Shown here: piece by piece, positions 28,073 through 34,661 of the stretch
Layout of the letters: every line of letters begins with the position of its first letter
Position numbering within the stretch: the stretch's first letter is position 1
NCBI GenBank assembly: GCA_040119125.1
Contig: JBEDTR010000016.1
Span: forward strand, 124,001-188,000
Direction: 5' to 3'
From: Pacificitalea sp040119125
Lineage (GTDB): Bacteria > Pseudomonadota > Alphaproteobacteria > Rhodobacterales > Rhodobacteraceae
DNA: 64,000 nucleotides
Made by a program: the position numbers and the translations under genes
The notes under the pieces: generated by a model
Databases searched by the model: none
What the model was told of the DNA's origin: nothing
What the model saw: only the letters and a program-made list of their open reading frames with translations

Positions 28073-28531
28073 GGTCGGATAATATGGCAGAAGTGCTGAC
28101 CTGCAAGCGATAATCGCAGGGTCTCGGCAACGATACGTCACGTCAGACCGCACGGGCCGCTTGATCCGGCATTGGATGTCGGTGGCGAAAAACGCTCCGC
28201 GATGAATGGGTTCACCGGTCTTGCGGTGGGAACAAGCGAAGAACAGGTCGCTCGAAACAGATAATTTCTATTTGAGATACAATCTGAGGGTGCGCGCCTT
28301 ACAGTTGCGTTAACCTTAGGGAAATCAAACAACTTTAAGTGTCAATTTCAAGGCGCATTGCATTTATGCAAACAAATTCCCGCCTTGTTCGCGCCGCATA
28401 GCAAAATCCCGAAGGTGATTTGTGGCCGATTGGGTCTAATCTCTAGGTTGTCGGGGGCGACAAGGACGTTCGGCACAAGGCGCTTACCGAAGGCGCGCCG
28501 CGCGTCCAATGCAACTTTGAGGATATGATTG
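28073..28531. other. AT-richer gene-free region upstream of the Gly-rich protein
   Basis: A 459-base divergent gap that is clearly less GC-rich than the surroundings between about 28255 and 28400. It holds a perfect palindrome at 28358-28371 and probably the promoters of both flanking genes, though no consensus -35/-10 pair stands out. No open frame is supported. Confidence 0.6.
28358..28371. promoter_or_regulatory. Perfect palindrome, putative operator
   Basis: TTGCAT, TT, ATGCAA form an exact inverted repeat about 160 bases upstream of the Gly-rich protein gene, within an AT-rich island. A dimeric regulator site is the simplest reading; the protein is unknown. Confidence 0.35.
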
Positions 28532-29257
28532 ATGACTTGTTTTAGCTTCTTCACTCCCTCCACCGCGACACCACGCAAGGTTGTCGCGGCTCTCTCGGTT
28601 TCTGCGGTTTGCGCTGCGGCGCCTGCCGTTGCACTTGATCTCGGTGCCAGCGTCAGCATCGGCGGCGGGTCGCTTGCCAGTGTCGGCGCCAATGTCGGCA
28701 ATACATCGGTCGGGGCGGATGTGCTTGGCGGTGGCAATGTGGCCGATGTCGATGCCGATGTGCTGGGCGGGTCCGGCAATGGCGGTATCAGCGCGGATGC
28801 CTGCGTCGGCAGCTGCGGCAGCGGCGGTTCTGGCTCTGGCTCCGGATCGGGTGGTGGCACTGATACCGCTGGCGGGGGCGGCAGCACGGGCGGAAACACG
28901 GGTGGCTCCACAGGGGGCGGCACGGTCATCGGCACCGATAACGGGATGGATGCCGGGCGCGGCGAAAGCGGACTCGTGACGCGCCGGGCCACCGCGATGG
29001 TCCCGCCCATTCAGGCTGGCCCCTACCGCTGTGCTAAACAGGGCAACACGTCGCTCTACGAAGGCTATCCGGTGATGGACAACCAAGGCCGCTGGGTCGG
29101 AACCGCGCATAGCATCACGCTGGGCGGTGATCGCTCCATCGACACGTTGCGCCTGATGTCGGCCTCGGGCGCCTGCACCGCCGTGCGCGGCGGCGGCGTG
29201 GTGTCGCGCGGACAATCCCTGCAACTTGGCTTTGGCGCCGAGCGTCTGGGCCTCTGA
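28532..29257 (+). CDS. Secreted Gly/Ser-rich hypothetical protein
   Basis: A 241-residue protein of unknown function. Residues 1-36 are a signal peptide (KVVAALSVSAVCAAAPAVA, then LDLGASVS). Residues 37-95 carry Gly/Val/Asp repeats (ADVLGGG, DADVLGGSGNGG), and 95-135 are almost pure Gly, Ser and Thr. The last 85 residues form a compact module with a cysteine pair (YRCAKQGN and GACTAV) and a DNQGRWVGTAHS segment that faintly recalls PRC-barrel strands. It is probably exported to the periplasm or surface. GAGGAT precedes the ATG at 28532. A strong terminator follows. Confidence 0.7.
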   Translation: MTCFSFFTPSTATPRKVVAALSVSAVCAAAPAVALDLGASVSIGGGSLASVGANVGNTSVGADVLGGGNVADVDADVLGGSGNGGISADACVGSCGSGGSGSGSGSGGGTDTAGGGGSTGGNTGGSTGGGTVIGTDNGMDAGRGESGLVTRRATAMVPPIQAGPYRCAKQGNTSLYEGYPVMDNQGRWVGTAHSITLGGDRSIDTLRLMSASGACTAVRGGGVVSRGQSLQLGFGAERLGL

Positions 29258-29278
29258 TCCCTCCCCAGTTTGCAGCGG

Positions 29279-29309
29279 AAGGCCGGCGTCCCACGGGCGC
29301 CGGCCTTTT
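29279..29309 (+). terminator. Rho-independent terminator of the Gly-rich protein gene
   Basis: AAGGCCGGCG and CGCCGGCCTTTT pair over a 9-base loop; the T-run is on the plus strand. It may also help end icd, which converges on it. Confidence 0.85.
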
Positions 29310-29327
29310 AACGTCACAGCGGGGAAT

Positions 29328-30542
29328 TTACCCCTTCAACGCCTTGTTCAAATTCTCATCGATCTTTTCCAGAAAGCCCATCGTCGTGAGCCATTTCTGA
29401 TCCGGGCCCACCAGCAGCGCGAGGTCCTTGGTCATCCAGCCCGCTTCGACCGTGTCCACGATCACCTTCTCCAGCGTCGTGGCAAAGGTCATGAGCGCGT
29501 CGTTGCCGTCAAGCGTGGCGCGGTGCTTCAGCCCGCCGGTCCACGCGTAGATGGAGGCGATGGAGTTGGTCGAGGTCTGCTTGCCCTCCTGATGCTGACG
29601 GTAATGGCGGGTGACCGTGCCGTGGGCGGCTTCGGCCTCCACGATCTTGCCGTCCGGTGTCATCAGCAGCGACGTCATCAGCCCCAGTGAGCCGAAGCCT
29701 TGTGCCACGGTGTCGGATTGCACATCCCCGTCGTAATTCTTGCACGCCCAGACATAACCGCCCGACCATTTCATCGACGAGGCGACCATGTCGTCGATCA
29801 GCCGGTGTTCATACCACAGGTCTGCGGCGTCGTATTTCTCGCGGAACTCGGCCTCGAACACCTCTTCGAACAGGTCCTTGAACCGCCCGTCATAGGCTTT
29901 CAGGATCGTGTTCTTGGTGGACAGGTAGACGGGGAAGCCGCGCGTCAGCCCGTAATTCAGCGATGCGCGGGCGAAATCGCGAATTGAATCGTCGAGGTTA
30001 TACATCGCCATCGCGACACCGGCGCCGGGGCTCTGGAACACTTCCTCTTCGATGGTTTCGCCGTCTTCGCCCACGAATTTCAGCGTCAGCGTGCCCTTGC
30101 CGGGAAAACGGAAATCGGTCGCGCGATATTGGTCGCCATAGGCGTGGCGCCCGACGACGATAGGCTGGGTCCAGCCGGGCACAAGGCGCGGCACATTGCG
30201 GCAGATGATCGGCTCGCGGAAAATCACGCCGCCCAGAATGTTGCGGATCGTGCCATTGGGGGAGCGCCACATCTTCTTGAGGCCGAACTCCTCCACCCGC
30301 GCCTCATCCGGGGTGATGGTGGCGCATTTTACGCCCACGCCGATTTCGCGGATCTTTTCGGCGGCGTCGATGGTGATCTGGTCGTCGGTGCGGTCACGCT
30401 CCTCGATCCCCAGATCGTAATAGAGCAGGTCGATATCCAGATAGGGCAGGATCAGCTTATCCTTGATGAACTGCCACATGATGCGGGTCATCTCGTCGCC
30501 GTCGAGTTCGACGATGGGGTTGTCCACCTTGATCTTGGTCAT
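29328..30542 (-). CDS. icd: NADP-dependent isocitrate dehydrogenase (eukaryotic-like type)
   Basis: A 404-residue enzyme that oxidatively decarboxylates isocitrate to 2-oxoglutarate in the TCA cycle, producing NADPH. The sequence belongs to the dimeric type II group related to mitochondrial IDH2: it begins MTKIKVDNPIVELDGDEMTRIMW and has SPNGTIRN, the phosphate/isocitrate site, LIDDMVA with metal-binding aspartates, and AHGTVTRHYR near residue 310 for NADP. The ATG at 30542 follows AAGGAGAGCGACGTC. A palindrome overlapping its probable -10 lies about 75 bases upstream. Confidence 0.96.
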   Translation of the reverse strand: MTKIKVDNPIVELDGDEMTRIMWQFIKDKLILPYLDIDLLYYDLGIEERDRTDDQITIDAAEKIREIGVGVKCATITPDEARVEEFGLKKMWRSPNGTIRNILGGVIFREPIICRNVPRLVPGWTQPIVVGRHAYGDQYRATDFRFPGKGTLTLKFVGEDGETIEEEVFQSPGAGVAMAMYNLDDSIRDFARASLNYGLTRGFPVYLSTKNTILKAYDGRFKDLFEEVFEAEFREKYDAADLWYEHRLIDDMVASSMKWSGGYVWACKNYDGDVQSDTVAQGFGSLGLMTSLLMTPDGKIVEAEAAHGTVTRHYRQHQEGKQTSTNSIASIYAWTGGLKHRATLDGNDALMTFATTLEKVIVDTVEAGWMTKDLALLVGPDQKWLTTMGFLEKIDENLNKALKG

Positions 30543-30613
30543 GACGTCGCTCTCCTTGGAAATGCGTGTGGTCTTGGTTCTGGCATAACGTGGCGCGGCG
30601 AGATCCGGAAGCC

Positions 30614-30630
30614 AGTATACATTTGTATAC
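30614..30630 (-). promoter_or_regulatory. icd promoter palindrome GTATACA-TT-TGTATAC
   Basis: Bases 30615-30630 are an exact inverted repeat of seven bases with a two-base centre. On the minus strand a TATACT hexamer (five of six matches to the -10 consensus; plus-strand 30614-30619) lies inside it, about 72 bases upstream of the icd ATG. A bound dimer would block the promoter. The half-sites resemble those of some GntR-family regulators, but the regulator is not in the window. Confidence 0.55.
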
Positions 30631-30754
30631 CGAACTTTCCTGAATTTGACGATGCGGGTGGTCTCCCTGCGGCGCTCTGCCCAGAGATGGGGCACATCAT
30701 GTGCGAGGGAACCGCGACCCGGCGCCAGCGCTTGATCCGTCAAAGGAGATCACG

Positions 30755-31210
30755 ATGCCCGCGACCACAACCCTGCCGCCACATCAGCCCCGCCCCACAC
30801 CCGGCCCGGAGGCCGCAGGGGGGCGACGCATGCCGCCAGATGCCGCCGCCGACCTCGCCCGGATCGAGAAGCTCGCGCGGTTGCTCGACGCGCGCTACGG
30901 ATTGCCGGGCACGCGGTTCCGGTTCGGGCTGGATTCGCTGGTGGGTTTGATCCCGGGTATTGGCGACACGCTGACATTGCTGCCGTCGGCATGGATGGTC
31001 TGGCGCGCGCATCAACACGGATTGCCCAAGTCCAAACTGGCCCGGATGGGCATCAATACCGGGCTCGATTATGCCATCGGTTTGGTGCCGGTGATCGGTG
31101 ATCTGGTCGATTTCGGCTTCAAGGCCAATCTGCGCAATGCCAAGATCCTGCGCGAGCATCTGGAAACGCGCGCCGCCCCTGATCTTGCGCGGGACGTGAC
31201 GCCGGGCTGA
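30755..31210 (+). CDS. DUF4112-family protein
   Basis: A 151-residue protein. After a Pro-rich N-terminus (residues 1-28), the DUF4112 region runs from about 32 to 140: LARLLDARYGLPGTRFRFGLDSLVGLIPGIGDTL and, as a second half, IGLVPVIGDLVDFGFKANLRN. The repeated G-L-I/V-P-x-I-G-D motif marks two short hydrophobic hairpins, so membrane association is likely. Function unknown. AAAGGAGATCACG gives a strong start. It ends three bases from the convergent 83-residue gene. Confidence 0.82.
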   Translation: MPATTTLPPHQPRPTPGPEAAGGRRMPPDAAADLARIEKLARLLDARYGLPGTRFRFGLDSLVGLIPGIGDTLTLLPSAWMVWRAHQHGLPKSKLARMGINTGLDYAIGLVPVIGDLVDFGFKANLRNAKILREHLETRAAPDLARDVTPG

Positions 31211-31213
31211 CGG

Positions 31214-31465
31214 TCACTCGGTGCCGGATGCCGTGTCGTCGGAGGGCGCGGTCTCGGGCGCCAGGCGGGCCAATAGCATCCTTCCGCGCGCTTCGGCGCG
31301 CCGCACCCGGATCTGGGTCAGGAAGGCTTCTTGCAATGTGGTCGAGGTCGCGCCGACGGATTTGGCGATATCGTCGACCAGGTCATCGCGATTGGCGCGC
31401 GGCTCGGCGGCCAGCACATCCTGGGCCAGCCGGTCGGCAATCTGCGTGAGGATATCCGAGGACAT
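31214..31465 (-). CDS. Small hypothetical protein (83 residues)
   Basis: I do not recognise this protein. It is acidic at the start and Arg-rich in the middle (residues 53-63, IRVRRAEARGR), fully helical in appearance, with no signal peptide, membrane segment or cysteine. It begins MSSDILTQIADRLAQDVLAAE. It follows the HD hydrolase gene by 12 bases on the same strand, so it is probably the last gene of the hydrolase transcript. Codon use matches its neighbours, which supports it being real. Confidence 0.6.
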   Translation of the reverse strand: MSSDILTQIADRLAQDVLAAEPRANRDDLVDDIAKSVGATSTTLQEAFLTQIRVRRAEARGRMLLARLAPETAPSDDTASGTE

Positions 31466-31477
31466 ATGCGCGCCGCC

Positions 31478-32104
31478 TCAGGCCAGATCGTCGCGGCCAC
31501 GCACCGCGAACCACGGGCGCACCAATGCGGCGACATGGGCCCAGACATCCGGCGCGCCGCGAGCGACCTTGTCGCCCACCCGTGAGACGATCTGCGACCA
31601 GCGCACATCGTAGTCGAGCCAGCTGCCGCCATCATTCGCGAGGTTCTGCAAAAGCGGCACCACGCGGTCGAGCGCCTTGGCGAAGACCGCGTCCGGGCTT
31701 TCGGCGGCTTCGAATTCATCCCATAGCGCGCGGAACTCGGCCCCTTGCGCGGATGGCAGCAGACCAAACAAGCGGTCAGCGGCGGCCTGTTCGGCGGCTT
31801 CCTGAAGCGCGGGGTCGAGCCCAAGGTGGATGGGCGTGTCGCCCGCGTCAATCTCAACCAGATCATGCAGCAGCAGCATCCGGATCACCCGGTCGATCTG
31901 CACATCCGGTCCCGCCTGATCCATCAGCGTCAGGGCGTAGAGCGCGGCATGCCAGCTATGCTCCGCGCTGTTTTCATATCGTGATCCGTCACAGAGGCGC
32001 GACGCGCGCAGCACGGCCTTCAGCCGGTCGGCCTCGACCAGAAACCGCAGCTGCGCGGTCAGGTCCGGCTGGCCGGCGACAGGATCAGGCGCACCCTGTG
32101 CCAC
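31478..32104 (-). CDS. HD-domain hydrolase (YfbR/HDDC2-like)
   Basis: A 208-residue HD protein. The metal ligands are visible: His in ENSAEHSWHAALYAL near residue 49, the HD pair in LLLHDLVEIDAGDT near residue 80, and a later Asp in AKALDRVVPLLQN near residue 144. This is the layout of YfbR and HDDC2, which remove phosphate from deoxynucleoside monophosphates. It starts two bases after the stop of the alpha/beta hydrolase gene, so the two are co-transcribed, divergent from iscR. Confidence 0.82.
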   Translation of the reverse strand: MAQGAPDPVAGQPDLTAQLRFLVEADRLKAVLRASRLCDGSRYENSAEHSWHAALYALTLMDQAGPDVQIDRVIRMLLLHDLVEIDAGDTPIHLGLDPALQEAAEQAAADRLFGLLPSAQGAEFRALWDEFEAAESPDAVFAKALDRVVPLLQNLANDGGSWLDYDVRWSQIVSRVGDKVARGAPDVWAHVAALVRPWFAVRGRDDLA

Positions 32105-32106
32105 GA

Positions 32107-32760
32107 TCAGCGCGTGGTCTCGGTCAGGCGGCGGCGCACATAGCCGTCGACGGTCTCCAGCATCGGCTCCATATGCGGGTCCTCAAAGAAATGCCCGGCG
32201 CCCTCGACCTCGTGATGGGTAATGGTGATGCCCTTCTGCTCATGCAGCTTGCCCACCAGCGAATGCGTGTCCTTGGGCGGCGCGACGCGGTCGGCGGTGC
32301 CGTTCAGGATCAACCCGGATGACGGGCAGGGCGCAAGGAACGAGAAATCATACATGTTGGCAGGCGGCGACACGGACACGAAGCCGGTGATTTCGGGGCG
32401 GCGCATCAGCAGCTGCATCCCGATCCACGCCCCGAAGGAGAAGCCCGCGACCCAGCAGTGTTTCGCGTTCTGGTTCATGGATTGCAGGTAATCGAGCGCC
32501 GATGCGGCATCCGACAGCTCCCCCAACCCCTGATCGTATTCGCCCTGACTGCGCCCGACACCACGGAAATTGAACCGCAGCACGGTGAACCCCATGTTGT
32601 AGAACGTGTAATGCAGGTTGTAGACCACGCGATTGTTCATCGTCCCGCCAAACTGCGGATGTGGATGCAGGATGATGGCGATGGGCGAGTCTTTGGTCTT
32701 CTGGGGGTGGTACCGGCCTTCAAGCCGGCCCTCGGGTCCGGGAAAGATAACCTCGGGCAT
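32107..32760 (-). CDS. Alpha/beta hydrolase, conserved next to iscR
   Basis: A 217-residue alpha/beta hydrolase. It has HPHPQFGGTMNN (oxyanion region, residues 32-43), FNFRGVGRSQG, the nucleophile elbow GFSFGAWIG near residue 105, NGTADRVAPP with the acid, and EVEGAGHFFED with the catalytic His near residue 188. This short group, related to dienelactone hydrolases, is common in Proteobacteria and of unknown substrate. It is divergent from iscR across a 309-base region. Confidence 0.82.
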   Translation of the reverse strand: MPEVIFPGPEGRLEGRYHPQKTKDSPIAIILHPHPQFGGTMNNRVVYNLHYTFYNMGFTVLRFNFRGVGRSQGEYDQGLGELSDAASALDYLQSMNQNAKHCWVAGFSFGAWIGMQLLMRRPEITGFVSVSPPANMYDFSFLAPCPSSGLILNGTADRVAPPKDTHSLVGKLHEQKGITITHHEVEGAGHFFEDPHMEPMLETVDGYVRRRLTETTR

Positions 32761-32821
32761 CCGTACTCGCTCTCTTTTCTTGCGCGACCAGACCCGCAGC
32801 GTGGCGCTGCTCGCGTCAGTG

Positions 32822-32850
32822 TTGACGGGCCGGGACGGTCTATCTAGAAC
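32822..32850 (+). promoter_or_regulatory. Sigma70-type promoter of the iscR-suf operon
   Basis: TTGACG, a 17-base spacer and TAGAAC (five and four matches of six). The -10 coincides with the left arm of a palindrome. Transcription would begin near 32857, leaving a leader of about 210 bases before iscR. Confidence 0.6.
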
Positions 32851-32857
32851 AGTTCTA
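32845..32857. promoter_or_regulatory. Palindrome TAGAAC-A-GTTCTA, putative Irr-type iron-control box
   Basis: An exact 6-1-6 inverted repeat covering the -10 and the probable start site. As I recall, Irr (ICE) boxes of alphaproteobacteria have the core TTAGAA-N3-TTCTAA; here the site is CTAGAACAGTTCTAA, one mismatch at the edge. Binding would repress transcription, as expected for iron-sulfur assembly genes. Confidence 0.6.
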
Positions 32858-32860
32858 ATT

Positions 32861-32879
32861 TCACCGGTCGGACCGGTGA
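32861..32879. promoter_or_regulatory. 19-base palindrome at the 5' end of the iscR leader
   Basis: TCACCGGTC, G, GACCGGTGA is a perfect 9-1-9 inverted repeat, four bases from the preceding palindrome. It may be a second regulator site (for example for IscR) or, in RNA, a hairpin at the very 5' end of the transcript. Confidence 0.5.
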
Positions 32880-33069
32880 CAGGGCCTTTGCGAGTTAAGT
32901 TGTCACGGGCCTCGCGTCAATGGTCTGGCGGGGGTCGCGGTGATCCTTCGGTCCCGGCGGGCATCCGACAGCGCGGTTTTGCGGGCGGATCGCGGGGGGC
33001 AGGGCGGCGCTGGCGAATAACAGGCGGGCGGTGGCGTGACCGCCGCGATAGACAGGTTGAGGGCGGAAC

Positions 33070-33528
33070 ATGAAGCTAAGCACAAAGGGCCGTTATGCGA
33101 TGGTCGCCCTTGCCGATCTGGCGCTGGAATCGAAAACCGGTCTGGTCACGCTGGGCGAGATCAGCAAGCGACAGAATATTTCGCTGGCCTATCTGGAGCA
33201 ATTGTTCGTCAAGCTGCGCCGCGCCAAGCTGGTCGACAGCGTGCGGGGCCCCGGTGGCGGGTATAAGCTGAGCCGCTCCGCCGATCAGATCCGCGTGTCG
33301 GAAATCCTCGAAGCCGTCGATGAAACCGTAAGCGCGATGCATCGCGGGGCAGGGGCGTCGGGGCTGGTGTCGGGCAGCCGGGCGCAATCGCTTACGAACC
33401 GCCTGTGGGAAGGCTTCTCAGCTCATGTATATGTATTCTTACATCAGACCCGCTTATCCGACGTGATCGGCAACAGCCTTGTGCCCTGTCCCGCCGTGCC
33501 GAACCTGTTTGAGCTGGTGGACGAATAA
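33070..33528 (+). CDS. iscR: IscR-like Rrf2-family iron-sulfur regulator with a single cysteine
   Basis: A 152-residue winged-helix regulator. MKLSTKGRYAMVALADLAL and the recognition helix LAYLEQLFVKLRRAKLVDSVRGPGGGYKL are typical of IscR. In most bacteria three cysteines and one histidine between residues 92 and 107 hold a [2Fe-2S] cluster; here that loop reads HRGAGASGLVSGSRAQS with no cysteine. The only cysteine is C140 (LVPCPAVPN). I recall that the Rhodobacter sphaeroides IscR also has one C-terminal cysteine and binds a cluster in an unusual way. It leads the suf operon and should repress it when clusters are sufficient. GAGGGCGGAAC precedes the ATG. Confidence 0.92.
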   Translation: MKLSTKGRYAMVALADLALESKTGLVTLGEISKRQNISLAYLEQLFVKLRRAKLVDSVRGPGGGYKLSRSADQIRVSEILEAVDETVSAMHRGAGASGLVSGSRAQSLTNRLWEGFSAHVYVFLHQTRLSDVIGNSLVPCPAVPNLFELVDE

Positions 33529-33530
33529 CC

Positions 33531-34607
33531 ATGTCTCGCATGCGCGCCTATCTCGACTGGAACGCCACGACGCCCCTGCGCGACGAGGCCCGCGCCGCGA
33601 TGATCGCGGCGATGGAGGTGGCGGGAAACCCCTCATCGGTCCATGCCGAGGGGCGCGCGGCCAAGGCGCTGATCGAGAAATCGCGTGGCCAGATCGCCGA
33701 GGCGTTTGGCGCGGATGGGGCAGATATTGTCTTTACCAGTTCCGCGACCGAAGCCGCCGCGCTTGCGCTGGAGGGCCGCGATCTGGCGGCCTCGGGGATT
33801 GAGCATGACGCGGTGGGCGCGTGGACCGATCCCAGCCTTGCCACCGATGCGGCGGGGCAGGTCACCGTGCCCGATCCGGCGCGTGCAACGCTGCAATTGG
33901 CCAATTCCGAAACCGGCGTGATCCAGACCCTGCCGGACGGGCTGGTGCTGTCGGATATGACCCAAGCCTTCGGCAAGCTGCCGGTCGCATTCAACTGGAC
34001 CGGCGCGCAGATGGCGCTGATTTCCGCGCATAAGCTGGGCGGGCCCAAGGGCATCGGTGCGCTTGTGCTGCGGCGCGGCACGGATATCGCCCCGCGCATC
34101 CGTGGCGGCGGTCAGGAAATGGGCCGACGCTCCGGCACGGAAAACATCATTGGAATCGCGGGCTTCGCCGCTGCCGCACAGGCAGCGATGCGCGATCTGA
34201 ACGATGGGGTCTGGGAACGGGTTGCGCAATTTAGAAATATTCTAGAAAAGGCGCTGGAATCCGAGGCAAAGGGGATTATTTTGGTCGGGAAAGGCACCGA
34301 AGCTGCGGCAGGGTCCGGGGTGGCGCAACGTCTGCCCAATACCAGCTGCATCGCGGTGCCCGGATGGAAGGGCGAAACTCAGGTCATGCAGATGGACCTT
34401 GCCGGTTTCGCGATTTCCGCAGGCTCGGCCTGTTCCAGTGGCAAGGTTCGCGCCAGCCGGGTGTTGCAGGCCATGGGCCTCGACGACACGACCGCCGCCA
34501 GCGCCATCCGGGTCTCGCTCGGCCCGGCCACAACAGAGGATGAGGTCCATCGCTTCGCCGAAGCTTGGATCAATCAGTATCGCAAGTATCGCGCCCGTGC
34601 GGCGTGA
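33531..34607 (+). CDS. Short cysteine desulfurase (NifS/IscS-like), first of two in the suf operon
   Basis: A 358-residue class V PLP enzyme that should release sulfur from cysteine. The PLP lysine is in LISAHKLGGPKG near residue 166 and the persulfide cysteine in ISAGSACSSGKVRAS near residue 303. It is 30-45 residues shorter than typical NifS/IscS: the segment between the catalytic histidine (GIEHDAV) and the ANSETGV strand is compressed. Its first bases follow the iscR stop by two bases. Because a full SufS is encoded at the end of the operon, this copy may have a special or regulatory role. A TAGAA-N3-TTCTA palindrome lies in its coding sequence at 34232. Confidence 0.88.
   Translation: MSRMRAYLDWNATTPLRDEARAAMIAAMEVAGNPSSVHAEGRAAKALIEKSRGQIAEAFGADGADIVFTSSATEAAALALEGRDLAASGIEHDAVGAWTDPSLATDAAGQVTVPDPARATLQLANSETGVIQTLPDGLVLSDMTQAFGKLPVAFNWTGAQMALISAHKLGGPKGIGALVLRRGTDIAPRIRGGGQEMGRRSGTENIIGIAGFAAAAQAAMRDLNDGVWERVAQFRNILEKALESEAKGIILVGKGTEAAAGSGVAQRLPNTSCIAVPGWKGETQVMQMDLAGFAISAGSACSSGKVRASRVLQAMGLDDTTAASAIRVSLGPATTEDEVHRFAEAWINQYRKYRARAA
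34232..34244. promoter_or_regulatory. Intragenic palindrome TAGAA-ATA-TTCTA
   Basis: The same TAGAA-N3-TTCTA pattern as in the iscR promoter, inside the first cysteine desulfurase gene, in a local AT-rich patch. It could be a second binding site, or part of an internal or antisense promoter (minus strand -10 TAGAAT); no good -35 accompanies it. Confidence 0.4.
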
Positions 34608-34661
34608 TGCGGACGCCGCGCTCGGTTTTTCCGGCTCGGCCCAGAAAGAGGACGCGTCAAC

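Larger units (their letters stand above)
32761..33069. other. Regulatory gap between the alpha/beta hydrolase gene and iscR
   Basis: This 309-base region contains the iscR-suf promoter, an operator palindrome on its -10, a 19-base palindrome just after the predicted start of transcription, and a leader of about 210 bases. No protein gene is supported inside the leader. Confidence 0.65.
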
